Shown piece after piece: positions 46,438-57,249 of a stretch of 64,000 bases of DNA. The position numbers and the translations under genes are program-made. Numbering within the stretch: the stretch's first letter is position 1; each line of letters begins with the position of its first letter. The stretch lies in the NCBI GenBank assembly GCA_947652605.1, contig OX393581.1:28266788-28330787 (forward strand). Direction: 5' to 3'. Source of the stretch: Elmis aenea (taxonomy: Eukaryota; Arthropoda; Insecta; Coleoptera; Elmidae). A model generated the notes under the pieces. That model did not search any database. It had not been told where the DNA came from and saw only the letters and a program-made list of their open reading frames with translations.

Positions 46438-47875
46438 CAGGGATGGAAAACGTAACGTAACGATACCCGATAACGTTATAATAACGATTCAACTATAATT
46501 TTTTATGCAATAACGTAACGATATTTTTATAACGTTATATAACGTTATAATAACCGATAACGTTTCGTTAAAAGTTATTTTGTATCGTTATTCTCTATAA
46601 ATTAAATTTTTATATGGCGATCTTTTTATTTTCAGAAGATATAATATTTTGTTTGAATTTTAGAAATTAAAATGAAAATAAAATATCTCAACCTCAACGT
46701 AATTTTGTAGGTACTATTTTTTAAATTTACATTTACAGATCCCAAAAATAATTTCAGAGTTACAAATAAAAATTGTTTTTATACAGCATATTTCTTAAAT
46801 ATTGTGAAAAAATTCGGGAGGTGATACTTAATCGAAAATTAAGAGGGGTCTTTCATATTTTTTTTTCTTTAGGGTCTCCTTTCGGAGTTACACCCCCCTA
46901 AAGGAGATCGGTAAAATTGGGTTTTTATTTTATTTCCCAAATTTGGATAAATGTGGGAGATTTATACTTATAAAAAGGTTTCCCATAGTAATATTTTTAA
47001 TCATCTCCCACCTTCACAGGGGGCTGAAAAATGCGACTCCTGTTGGTTTTTTTATCAGGACTTTTTGGTGGGTTGAAATCTAGCAATTTTAAATTTTCTT
47101 TAAAAACTTGATTTATTTAGAAGTTTTTTTTATTCTTTAACTGTTCTCGTTAAACCTACAGTTTTTGAGTAAAAAATTATATGAATGAACATGGACCATC
47201 AAATATTCCAATATAAATGATATTGGATAGAAATGACGGGTGTAACTAATTTTGACGCTAAAACGCCCGTCAATTCTACCCAATATGAACATAAACATCA
47301 TATTCACTGATTTAATTTTTTACTCAAATCTGTAAGATTTACGAGAAAAACTAAAGAATAAAAAAAGGTTCTAAATAAATCACAATAACAAAAAAATTTT
47401 TTTGCAAAATTTCAACTCACCAAAAAGTTCTGATTAAAAAACCAACAGGGGTCGCACTTTTCAGCCCCCTATGAAGGTGGAAGATGATTGAAAATAATAC
47501 TATGGGAAACCTTTTAATAAGTATAAAACATCTACCAAATATCATTCTCCTACATTTATCTAAATTTGAGAAATAAAATAAAAACCTAATTTTATCGCTC
47601 CCCTTTAGGGGGGTGTAACTCCGAAAGGAAACGTCTAAGAAAAAATTGTTATATAAAAGACCCCACTTTATTTACAATAAGGAATCACTTTCCGATTTTT
47701 TTCGCATTATTTAAGAAACACCCTGTATATCATAATTTATGTAACGTTATATGTATAACGTTATATAACATAACAATTCATTTTTTTAACGTTATTTATA
47801 ACGTTACGTAACGAAAACAAATAATAAATAACGTTATGCAATAACGTAACGATTTAAAACGTTATCCCATCCCTG
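46438..47875. mobile_element. hAT element, AACGTTAT simple-sequence family, with nested element
   Basis: Ends CAGGGATGGAAAACGTAACG (46438) and CGTTATCCCATCCCTG (to 47875) are flanked by the perfect 8-bp duplication CTTTGAAC (46430-46437 and 47876-47883). The outer 120-150 bp at each end are almost nothing but AACGTTATAACG and ATAACGTAACG words. A 950-bp palindromic element is inserted at 46780. Confidence 0.95.
46780..47729. mobile_element. palindromic family C element, full length (950 bp)
   Basis: Left end TATACAGCATATTTCTTAAA (46780) and right end TTTAAGAAACACCCTGTATA (to 47729, with one extra base in the A run) are inverted. Arms pair throughout: TTACACCCCCCTAAAGGAGA (46894-46913) with its inverse CCTTTAGGGGGGTGTAA (47604-47620), and a centre near 47250 with GACGGGTGTAACTAATTTTG facing CGCCCGTC. 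The left end carries GCAT where GGGT is expected. A half-length relative lies at 20549-21024. Confidence 0.88.
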
Positions 47876-47883
47876 CTTTGAAC

Positions 47884-49734
47884 ATAATGTTGACTACGGA
47901 AATAGGAAAAAAAGAACTTACATAATTATTTAACTCTGAATTCTCTAGCATTTAGAGAAAGCACCATAATTGGGATATTATATTTAATTTACTTCATTCT
48001 CGTAAACAAACCCGATGTAAACCGTTCTCTAATTGACCAAACATGAAGAGCGGAAACTAACGTGTAAGGCACAAGCGGAACAGGAAGTATAAGAGGAGAC
48101 AGACCTTAAGGCATAAAAAGGAAAAATAATCGAGAGTAGCCACGAAATAATCATTTTAACGATATGTAGGAAGTAAAACAAATTGCAGGAAAGTTGGGAG
48201 AAGGCTTCGAATGGTACGCTTACTCATTTCCTATACCCAACATAATGTTAACAATCTCCTACCAAAAATATGTAGTGAAACCCACGAGTTCATAGATTTA
48301 AGGTGTTTCTAGAGTATCCCTGGGTTAATGAAGATGGTAACCCAGGTCACGTTATGGTGTAGTACCCACTAGTAAGATGAATCGGAGTTCTTTATTTGCC
48401 AAACAAACAGCAACCGCTAAAGCTTTCTGAATTACAGTAGTTCTAAAATGAAAATGCCAGTTTGCGACAAGCTAGTCTTCGATTATGAGAAATTATAAAT
48501 GAACTCATCATTTAATAAGCAAAGAAATGCCCTGGAGTTTTAATAAACGAGTGATTGGTAGTAGTGTAAACAAATGAAGAATAATGATGGCGGTTAGTTG
48601 GCTAGTTTTTGCACTTTCATATATATTTTTTACTTAAAATATAACACTTTGTATACCTATTCTAAATTTCAAACAATTCTGTTTTTAATGCAAACGTTTT
48701 TTGTGCCTAAAATAAACGGTTTTTAAGTATTTAATTAATCAGTAACAGAACAAATTTCTTTGGAATTTTATTTGGCCGTAGTGTCGTAGTGGTTACTATT
48801 TTAACTTTAAAATAATACTTACGGTGTTTCTTCCTCTCAAATTTTACACTAATATTTTAGTATTATAAAATGAAAGTTTCTGTTTATTTTTATTTGTAAT
48901 CATTCATCTTTTGATTCTTTTTTCGCTGTATTGAACGTTTAAAAATCTTAAAACGTTTAAACATTGAGTGTTTTAACACTATTCATAACTAAACAATTAA
49001 ATTACATTCACTTAATTAAAAACGATGGTTATGCAACATAGTATACATTTTAGCCAAAATTAAAGGATATATCAAATAATTACTGTATCAATTCATTAGG
49101 CTTATTACGTTATTAACTATATTTTAGGTACAGGAATAGGCAATTGGTTTAGTGTACCAATTTCCATTTTACACAATTGAGAGTTTGGGCGATCCTCGCA
49201 GACATAATCAGAGCAGTCAGGATCTCATCAACTCTATAATTAGCACTGCAATCACTAGACTGCCCTCTTCCATTTCTGTCATTAACATCACCCTTCGTCC
49301 TTGTCATTACCCGCTCTTTAGGGTGGCTCATCTGTATAATTAACACTGTCTGCAATGACTTTATCAAACTCCTAGATACTAGTTAAAACGGCAATGACAA
49401 TTATCTTTTAAATACTGCAATTGCCATTATTACCAATTGCTATATAGGTATATAATACCTGTTGAAAAGCTTCAGTAATAGCCAGATCATTGATTTTTTG
49501 AGGAACGGCATTTTGTGTAGGTTTAACGTGTGTTGCTTTGTTTATAGCGGACACCTCTTTTTTTTTAAACAGGTTTTAATAATTTTCGAACAACATTCCG
49601 AGTTTTTTGGCCAACTGCGAGGCCAATTATACTATTAAAATCGCTGTAAAATCCGTAGGCAGTATTTTAAAATTCATAATGTGTTGATTATAATGATGTC
49701 ATAATCAACATAATGTGTAAATGATTATTCGGTT
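47884..49734. other. 1.85 kb with no recognised gene
   Basis: A GC-richer patch at 49180-49340 has overlapping frames on both strands (63 and 72 codons) but no recognised motif. No element ends were seen. Confidence 0.45.
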
Positions 49735-49787
49735 TTGTATTAAAAATTGCTTCCTCTTTTCAAAAATTTAAAAATATACTCGGTGTT
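49735..49787 (-). repeat. fragment of palindromic family E
   Basis: The segment ATTGCTTCCTCTTTTCAAAA with AATTTAAAAATATACTCGGT matches, in inverse, the block around 27231-27285 and 32315-32370 (ACACCCTGTATATTTTTAAA, TTGGAAAGAGGAAG). It is about 50 bp, a scrap of one arm. Confidence 0.6.
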
Positions 49788-50194
49788 TAACTAGAAATCA
49801 CTAATATAATGTATTTTTTACCCCATTTACTTTTATTCGAAAATTCGAAGAAAATAATAATGACCCTGTTTATTCTTGAAGTGTTGGGTAAATACATTAC
49901 ATTTCGTAGCTAATTCCGTTGGATCTAATTGTGAAAGTTTCTTATCGTTTTCGTTTAATTCCCTTAGTGACGTTCTACAGTGAGTTGGTTATCTGATGTA
50001 TCAATCTCCGATACATGGTGTTGATATGTTGTCAGGAGATAGTTATCTGCCATCCATTTCACTTTGTTCGTAAAGTGGTTCGCATTCTACAGCCAATTTA
50101 TGCTGTGCAAAGTTCTTTATATTTTATGTTTTAATGCATATAAGATTTATTCTTAAGGAATTTTGAACTTTTATCTATTATATTCCTTGAGATT
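49788..50194. other. AT-rich sequence, nothing recognised
   Basis: No frame or repeat is recognisable. Confidence 0.5.
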
Positions 50195-50202
50195 GTTTAA
50201 AG

Positions 50203-50495
50203 AAAGGCTTCGAAGTCCGTAAAAATAAATCAACTCCGACTCCGGCTCCTTACAATTTTAGTTGTTCAACTCCGGCTCCGACAAAATTAAATACTAAGAC
50301 ATTTTATGGTGTGTGTAATATAAAAAAGAAAAATAAATATGAAAAATTATGTAAAATTTGCGTTTAAATTTTACGGCAAAGGGCCACCTTGCAATTCTTT
50401 GTTGTGTTCGGAGTCGGAGCCGATACATTCTTTCCGAGTCCTACTCCGACTTCACTGGCCAGATATTTCTTCTAAACTCCGACTCCACGGCCCTG
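50203..50495. mobile_element. hAT MITE, CGACTCC simple-sequence family, copy 1
   Basis: The right end GACTCCACGGCCCTG (to 50495) is intact. The left end AAAGGCTTCGAAGTCCG (50203) is eroded from CAGGG. The flanks are the perfect duplication GTTTAAAG (50195-50202 and 50496-50503). Both ends consist of ACTCCGACTCC and GAGTCGGAG words. Related composition recurs at 55719-56001. Confidence 0.85.
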
Positions 50496-50867
50496 GTTTA
50501 AAGAATGATTTGCTATTTGGTTTTTACTCTTGCAATTCATCTAAATTTAAGCTAAGATAATTATAAGTACCGAGATATGTTTAAGATGCAGATACTACAG
50601 AACAGTTTTTTTTTGCCAAAAACATATGGTTCGTCTTGCGTAATTTTTTACTGATTTACGACTTGAGTTTAGCGAATAAAAAATTTTAAAGTAAGAACTG
50701 TGCAGTTAGATTTCATGAGACGATGATTGCAATTAACTAGAAGAGATAGAATAAGAACTAAAAAAAAATTGGCAGAAAATGGACGTGACATAAATAACAT
50801 TCAAAATTAAAAGTAAAGCTTGTAAACAATAAGAGATAGTCGTGAAAGGTATTGATGTGGTCGCCTT

Positions 50868-51017
50868 GAGGCAAGAGGCGAAGGAGTCGACCAGCTACAA
50901 GTGGAGGAGCTAGTCAACACCGCCATAGCTGAAAAGGGACTGGAAGGAGAACCGACCGATGCTTCTGGAAAATAAGAACGACCAATATCTGAAAGGAAAA
51001 AACGTCGAGGAAGAAGA
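50868..51017 (+). other. GC-rich coding-like island, unrecognised
   Basis: An open plus frame without ATG reads EARGEGVDQLQVEELVNTAI, then AEKGLEGEPTDASGK and a stop at 50973. The same frame continues after the stop with a basic stretch (ISERKKRRGRRRNV). Base composition is near 50 percent GC against about 30 percent around it. This suggests a decayed piece of a coding sequence, possibly a retrotransposon ORF1 or C-terminus. I recognise no family. Confidence 0.3.
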
Positions 51018-51035
51018 AGAAATGTAACAATGACC

Positions 51036-52642
51036 ATTGAAACTTTAATATAAAGGTGATTTAGATTATAAACAGCTTATTAATTACATTGCAATTCTCA
51101 TGATAATTTGACATTTAAACGATTTTGTCGTAAACCTCTATTTAATGTAAGATAATTGTATCTTTGGTTTATAATAATAAAACACATTTCGAAAAATGAC
51201 TGGCCATAACTGTGTATTTTTATTATACCTATTTGCATTAATTTTGCATAAAACTACTACAATTGCCGCGAAAATATTGATAGCAGACCTGGATCAACAG
51301 GTCTTTGATAATATTTTTTACATTTATATCCAGCAGCGAATTTCTGAATTGCGTCCCAATCTGACCGATTTTTTAAGATAAGCGAAATTTCTCTGTTGAA
51401 CATCCAATTTGGAACACGTTGAGTGTTCCGTATAAAATGTAATTTTTCGTTTTAGTATTATAACACGCAGATAATAGCCTAAAAAGCTCTTATTGTGAAA
51501 CGTTTAGGTTGATTATTTACTTGTGGTATGTATTTGCTTATAAAACACGCTATTTGTGTAGGAGTGTTATCCAATTTCAGCAATATTTTCAGCCTAAAAT
51601 TACGATACTAATTTCATGCTTCAAAGCATTTCTCTTAAACAATAGGCTCGGATAGGTAAAAGTTACAGTCAGGGAATGCACGGATACAACCCTTGGACAC
51701 GGAATTGATTGTGAAACTACAACGTTCTACAAAACAAGAACCTAGTACTAAACTTTGCAAATTGTCAGCAATTTGAGAATCCCTTAGGAGTCATATTGAA
51801 TGACCCGGCAATTAATTAGTTTCCCATAATTCTCCACAATATTTCCAGCATTAAGTACCTAATTTTGCAAGTGAATACCCAATTTAGGATCCAATCAAAG
51901 TAATTGTAGAATGTTTAGATAACATAAAACAATTTTTATTAACAAACAATTTAAATACAATATAAATTCAACTGCATTTTACGATACTACTTAATCAGAA
52001 AACTTCTTGTACATGTTTCTGTATTTTCAAGTTAGTATTGTTTTTGCAATCCTTAACACGTATAAATTATAGTAATCGATATAGAGACAGAGATAAATAG
52101 ATGAAGCTCCATCATGACAGTGAAGGATAGTTGGACATGAGCAAAATGGTGTAAGTGGATAAGTAAAGAAGCATTGGCAGTAGATGAACCCATCGCTCAA
52201 CTCTTTTGCGCTGAGCGTGTTAGATATTTGAAACAATATATCCATTTTTTTGTAAGAAAAATTACTGAAATTGTAAATTGAAACTAGTTACGTTTGTAAA
52301 AGGGAAGTTAAAGACTTTTTTAAATTTCTAGCATTTATATCCTAAAACATGAGGGATTTCCACAACGCATACCGCGTATGTTTGATTCCAGATCAATGTC
52401 GTTACTCGAAAATTGAAGCGCTATTTTTTTCATTAACAATGCATGTATTACACAACAATCGTCATATTACGGGCATAAATTACAAAAACAAAAAATTAAA
52501 TATCTCAAAAATGTAGTATTCCCTTAATCACGGAGCATAAAACAAAGAGATGCAGGCGAACCGTCTTTGTAAAATAACTTACAACAGCGATACCAGGTGA
52601 AGCCAATGCGAGCGATAGTCTTGTGTCGCTAAAGCGTCTTAT
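51036..52642. other. 1.6 kb with no recognised feature
   Basis: Plus frame 51196-51381 starts with a hydrophobic stretch (VFLLYLFALIL), but nothing upstream or downstream supports a gene. No element ends were seen. Confidence 0.45.
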
Positions 52643-52861
52643 AGCTGTATTACACTACACAATTTCTTGTACAATTTGCTGTCAAAACATTTTATACTAG
52701 ATTGTACAGCTGTTGCCAAGTTACAACACGTCTAGGTCGTAAACTGACACTTCGCGTAAGTATGTCAATTTACGACATTGTAACTTGGCAACAGCTGTAC
52801 AATCTAGTATAAAAAAATTTGACAGCAAATTGTACAAGAAATGGTGTAGTGTAATACAGCT
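52643..52861. mobile_element. 219-bp near-perfect palindromic MITE
   Basis: AGCTGTATTACACTACACAA (52643-52662) pairs with TGGTGTAGTGTAATACAGCT (52842-52861), and pairing continues almost without break to GTTGCCAAGTTAC (52712) and GTAACTTGGCAAC (52780). The loop is about 55 bp. Only a handful of mismatches separate 80-bp arms, so the insertion is recent. No target duplication could be fixed. Confidence 0.85.
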
Positions 52862-52914
52862 TTTAATTACAAAGCAGGCACTCAAGATTGGGGCGTATTA
52901 CATAGTATGAAAAC

Positions 52915-53293
52915 CAGGGGTTTGGAGCAGTCCAATTTTTTAATTGCTCCGCTCCATGCTATAAATAATGTTAACATTTTTAAAAAAAGGTTTTTGATTA
53001 AAAAAAATTGATTTTAAAAACGAAATTTTAATTTTATCGAATATGTAGAAGTTGGTCAAAAATAACAAAATTTGGCCCTAACAAACAAGTAAAGTTTAAT
53101 AAATGTTTGAAAAAACAGATTATTGATCTTCAAACGTTGAAAAAAAGGGGAAAAAAGTAGTTTTTTTTTAAATTTTACGTAATAAACTGGAGCAGTGGAG
53201 CAATCAAAATTATTTGCTCCAGGCTCCGCTCCTGCTCCGGGCAAAAACCCATTGCTCCACTGCTCCCTGCTTCAGCTCCGCTCCAAACCCCTG
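52915..53293. mobile_element. hAT MITE, GGAGCGG simple-sequence family, copy 2
   Basis: Ends CAGGGGTTTGGAGCAG (52915) and CGCTCCAAACCCCTG (to 53293) are flanked by the perfect 8-bp duplication ATGAAAAC (52907-52914 and 53294-53301). It shares ends and internal blocks (GCTCCACTGCTCC, GGGCAAAAACCCATTGCTCC) with 19306-19848, in opposite orientation, and is shorter by internal deletion near the left end. Frames crossing it are artefacts. Confidence 0.95.
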
Positions 53294-53301
53294 ATGAAAA
53301 C

Positions 53302-53739
53302 ATCGTAAGTGCGATGCGTCGCAAGTAAGTGTTTGACTGTAGGTTTGTTCCAGCAGTGTAATTTGTACTCATTCACGTACTGATACATGAATTGGTTTAT
53401 GCGCATGCGAACGCGTGTTAAAATCGAGCAATAATTCTTGCTTTCGTTCATGTATACTGTTTTTACCGTCCACAAACTAGTGCATGAATTTATTCGATAT
53501 CTGCTGGAAGATGTTAATGTGCTTAAATTTTATTGAAACCAGTAACAATCACTATTTATATCACACTCTCTTCATGGTAGTTTTCTAGTACAACTACAAA
53601 CTACGTCCGTGAAGCTGTTGGAAGTGTTTCTTGAATCCATTTTTTTTTAACTATTAGCTCCTTGCTTACACTTTGGATAACGGTCACTGATTTCTTGAAA
53701 AACTTGCATTTAAGTAAAGATTTTAAACGAGGAATGTGT
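53302..53739. other. sequence with no recognised feature
   Basis: Nothing recognisable between the hAT element and the LINE fragment. Confidence 0.5.
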
Positions 53740-54036
53740 TACATTATATTGCATCAATCAAATTTTGCCGTTCCACACTTCTGCAGCAGATATCGCCCTG
53801 TCGTTTGCCAAAATTAAGTTCTGTTGAGTGCCAACTATGTCCACTTCTGTGCAGAGGAGCAGATGTTCTGGAGTTTGTATCTTCCCGTAGTCACATATTT
53901 CACTATCAGTGTAACCCCATTTCACCATGATGCTTCTACATTTGGATACTCCTGTTCCAAGTTCATTACACATCACAGTCGGGCTTCCTCTGGAAACGAC
54001 GAAAGTCGGCCAATCCTTCCAACACTGGAACACCAA
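53740..54036 (-). pseudogene. LINE ORF2 C-terminal fragment (cysteine-rich tail)
   Basis: The minus frame contains CNELGTGVSKCRSIMVKWGY, then TDSEICDYGKIQTPEHLLLC. This is the C-terminal signature of Jockey-like and related LINE ORF2 proteins: L(N)xxRTGxGxC...KWG..(D/S)SPxCxCG..QTxxHLLxxC. In this copy the third cysteine is followed by DYG rather than DCG, and RTG is LGTG. The frame then ends AEVW. The reverse transcriptase upstream on the minus strand is missing. It lies on the opposite strand from the Jockey fragment 750 bp away, so the two are separate insertions. Confidence 0.7.
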
Positions 54037-54794
54037 ATGATTCGTTCTTTTAATTGTTAAAAACTTAAAGGTTATTTTTCAAAGGTTATGGAACATTAAT
54101 CTTTTTTAATTTTTTTACAACAAAATTTTGTTCGGTGGTGAAACGTGTTTAGCTTGTGCCGCTATTACATCGGCGATAAGCTTTTAATTGCATGAAATTG
54201 TGAAGTAACCGTGCCATGTTTACAAACTAAACAGTTTAAGAAATTAAATTTTGCCTTTTAATCGATCACCTTAAATTTGTGCACCGTAAACCTTAAATAG
54301 AAGTTTGATAGATACCTTCACGGTTCACAAAGATAAATTAATACCATCGTTTAAGTGAATTAAAAATTCTGAGAAGCTTCAAAAATAATCTTACATAAAA
54401 AAAGTTTAATGCGATTTTAAGTTGTGGCTTAACAAAAGCAAATAAGTTTGTGAAAATAACTAATTAAAAGTACTTTTTTATAGCTCACTTAAAAGTTTTA
54501 ATGATGCTTTAAATAACTTGAAATAGTACAATACATGCAAGGTTTTGTTACTCATAAGATAGCGAAAGTATAAAATGAAGAAAGACTTGCTAACGATTTA
54601 GTTAATAAATTTGGCAGTCACGAAAATCTTGGAGTCGTTATTCACTAAAAGTTGCTACTATCTCTTACCATAATAAACTCTGATATAAACAATTGAATTT
54701 TAATAGCCTATAGTTAATATTTTAATCTATTTTTATAGGTATAGCTGTCGCGTAGATTCGTTTAGTAGCCATACTATATTTATTTTATTTTAGT
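54037..54794. other. AT-rich sequence, nothing recognised
   Basis: Nothing is recognised between the two LINE fragments. Confidence 0.5.
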
Positions 54795-55718
54795 ATTTGC
54801 ACAATACCTTGCAGATGTCTTTAAGCTATTGCCATCAACATTAACAAAAGAAGAAGAAAATGACATAGCACCTATCAGTCTACTATCAATTTTATCCAAG
54901 GTCTTCGAAAAACTTCTTCTCACACTTCACAAACCTCTGCGAAGAGAACTCATCCCAAATTACCAATTCGGATTCAGGAATCAGCACGCTACGGTTGAAC
55001 AAGTACACAGAGTGGTCAAAAAGATAGGCAATGACCTAGAAGGCAAAAGATATTGCTTTGCTGCCTTCCTAGACAATAGTCAGGCATTCGACAGGGTATG
55101 GCATGACGGATTGCGCTACAAACTGAAAAAGAACGTTTTATGCCATTTTTATCAAATCTTAATTTCTTATTTTAAAAATAGGCGTTTCCTAGTTAAACAT
55201 CAAAACGAATATACAGATCTGTGCCTATCAACGCCGGCGTACCACAAGGCAGTGATTTGGGACTAACTTTATACCTAATATATACTGCTGATCTACCAAC
55301 CATCCGTTTAACAACATTGGCCACCTTTGCGGATGACACTGCCATCTTGGCATCCCGTGGATCCTATCACTGCTTCAAAAAATCTACATCACTTAAACTA
55401 AATACAATTCTGGCTGAAAAGATGGCGAGTCAACGTAAACGAAACTAAAGCAGCACATGTTACATTTACTCTTAGGAGAGAACCTGCCCGACAGTAACAC
55501 TAAACGACCGTCAACTTCCACAGGCAAACGAAGCCAAATACCTGGGTATGCATATTGACAGGAGACTGACCTGGCCAAGAGGAAGCAGCTTGGCGCCAAA
55601 CTTTACCAACTCAGTTGGATGATAGGACGAAAATCTCAATTGTCTATAGAAAGTAAGCTCCTCATATACAAATCCATATTGAAACCTATCTGGACTTATG
55701 GAGGGGATTGTAAATTAC
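54795..55718 (+). pseudogene. Jockey-type reverse transcriptase, frameshifted and interrupted
   Basis: Plus-strand frames carry reverse transcriptase motifs in order: PISLLSILSKVFEKLL (54870), NYQFGFRNQHATVEQVHRVV (54957), AAFLDNSQAFDRVWHDGLRY (55063, motif A with the first catalytic D), then after a frameshift near 55210 NAGVPQGSDLGLTLYLIYTA (55230) and TFADDTAILA (55323, catalytic FADD). A second shift near 55430 leads to HVTFTLRRE, then QLPQANEAKYLGMHIDRRLT (55520) and, after another shift, LIYKSILKPIWTYG (55655). The endonuclease domain is absent, and there is a deletion just before PISLL. The fragment ends where a hAT element is inserted at 55719. Inactive. Confidence 0.88.
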
Positions 55719-56001
55719 CAGGGATGGGGAGTCGACAGAAAAATAATCGACTCCCGACGCCCGAGTTGTATTTGTAAAAATCGACTCCCGACTCCGACTC
55801 CCGATGGTAAACAAAGTTTAATATTTTAATTTTCTATTTAATACATAATGAAGAAAATGTAAAAAATCAGTTTTTTGGCGATCACAATACTTTCTTCATA
55901 CTACGTATGGCGAAAGTAAAAAGAGTCGGGAGTCGATAGTTTTTTACTGACTCCGACTCCTCAAAAAAGCTTCTACTCCCGACTCCGACTCCCCATCCCT
56001 G
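55719..56001. mobile_element. hAT MITE, CGACTCC simple-sequence family, copy 2, inside the Jockey fragment
   Basis: Ends CAGGGATGGGGAGTCGAC (55719) and CGACTCCCCATCCCTG (to 56001) are flanked by TAAATTAC (55711-55718) and TAATTTAC (56002-56009), seven of eight identical. Both ends are ACTCCCGACTCCGACTCC-type repeats. It lies at the 3' edge of the reverse transcriptase fragment, so it is younger than that insertion. Confidence 0.9.
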
Positions 56002-56009
56002 TAATTTAC

Positions 56010-57249
56010 ATAGAATTATATAAAAAAGAAGAAAAATTAGTTTCAGATTTATTTATTCTTTTTTTTGCTAGTCTTTTTTAAAGACGTTGTCTTATTTTCG
56101 CAAGAACCAAGCTATGTCTATGCGTGCTAAGTTGAGGCGTCATACATCTTATTACTTGAGCGGTGTAAATATTTCTGTTTAAACCAAAATTATCAATGGT
56201 TCCCTTGTATTTTGCCACGTTAATTTGTGCTGCATTTTGTGTTCAATAAACATTTTAATTATTAATCTGTTTCTTGCACAGAATTCTGTTGTTTCTCTGC
56301 TCTCATTTTTTGTTTCTTCGTTACATTTTTGTTGACTTTTTCAGTATTACCTTAAAGCTTAAAGCCTCCCATCATTAATATCAACTAATTTTTAGGTATT
56401 ACTTCAATTATTTGCTGTTTGTCATAACATTTTTCCTTGTTTGCTAGTGGTTTTACCAATTTCTGGAGCATACACTGAATTACGTTTAGAGTTGATATCC
56501 GATGATTATTTCTCTAGTTTTCAATTTTAATTGATTTTAATACCAACTTAAAGTTGTGTATATTGTAATAGTTTGACTTGAGTAGCGAATAAATATTAAT
56601 GAAATTTAATGGGTAAATTAAATCAAAGGCGAATTTTTTGTTTTGAATCAGTTCCGTGGAAAGGCGATGGCGTGGCGCACTCTAGGTTGTCAAGTGCTTA
56701 TCCTGAAAAATCTTAAATATATGTTGAATAAGCAAAAGTGCAAGTGTTTTGGGTGGAACATGGAATATGTCAAATAGCAGGTCGTAAAAATTATGCAGTC
56801 ATGGGTACGTCGGAACTGTAAACCATCTGGACCGCAGGTATATCGGCTACTGGGCAAAAGTTACAAATTATAGTAAAATATGTCCCATTATAGAAAATTT
56901 CGGGGGTTTGCAATTTTATTACTCAAAATATTTATTTAATGGAACGTGATAAATTAAATAGTAAAGCTAATTAGCATTAAAGTTATTTCAATGAATTTAA
57001 ACTATTGAATATACTCCTGGGCGTGAAAAATAGATTGCCTGTCATTGTTTTAAAGTGGGGCTAAAGAGGGTTGCTAATATTCTAACTAATTTTAAGTAGA
57101 GGAAATGTAAATAACGAATCACGAACAAGTAAATCTACCATCCTGCAAACGTCATAATTTGCTTTGAGTTAGTAACAAATACGAAAGAAAAAATATTTTA
57201 AAAAACGCCTATTTGATGCGGGGTGATGCACAGATTTTTTAAAATGCAG
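56010..57249. other. 1.2 kb with no recognised feature
   Basis: No continuation of the Jockey frame is recognisable after the hAT element. The right part may be the U3 region of the LTR that follows. Confidence 0.4.

Noticed and set aside
49149..49367. 72- and 63-codon frames on opposite strands
   Set aside because: They overlap each other in a locally GC-richer patch. Neither shows a known motif.
53056..53475. Frames across 53056-53475 as genes
   Set aside because: They run through a simple-sequence hAT element and its flank, in conflicting frames.
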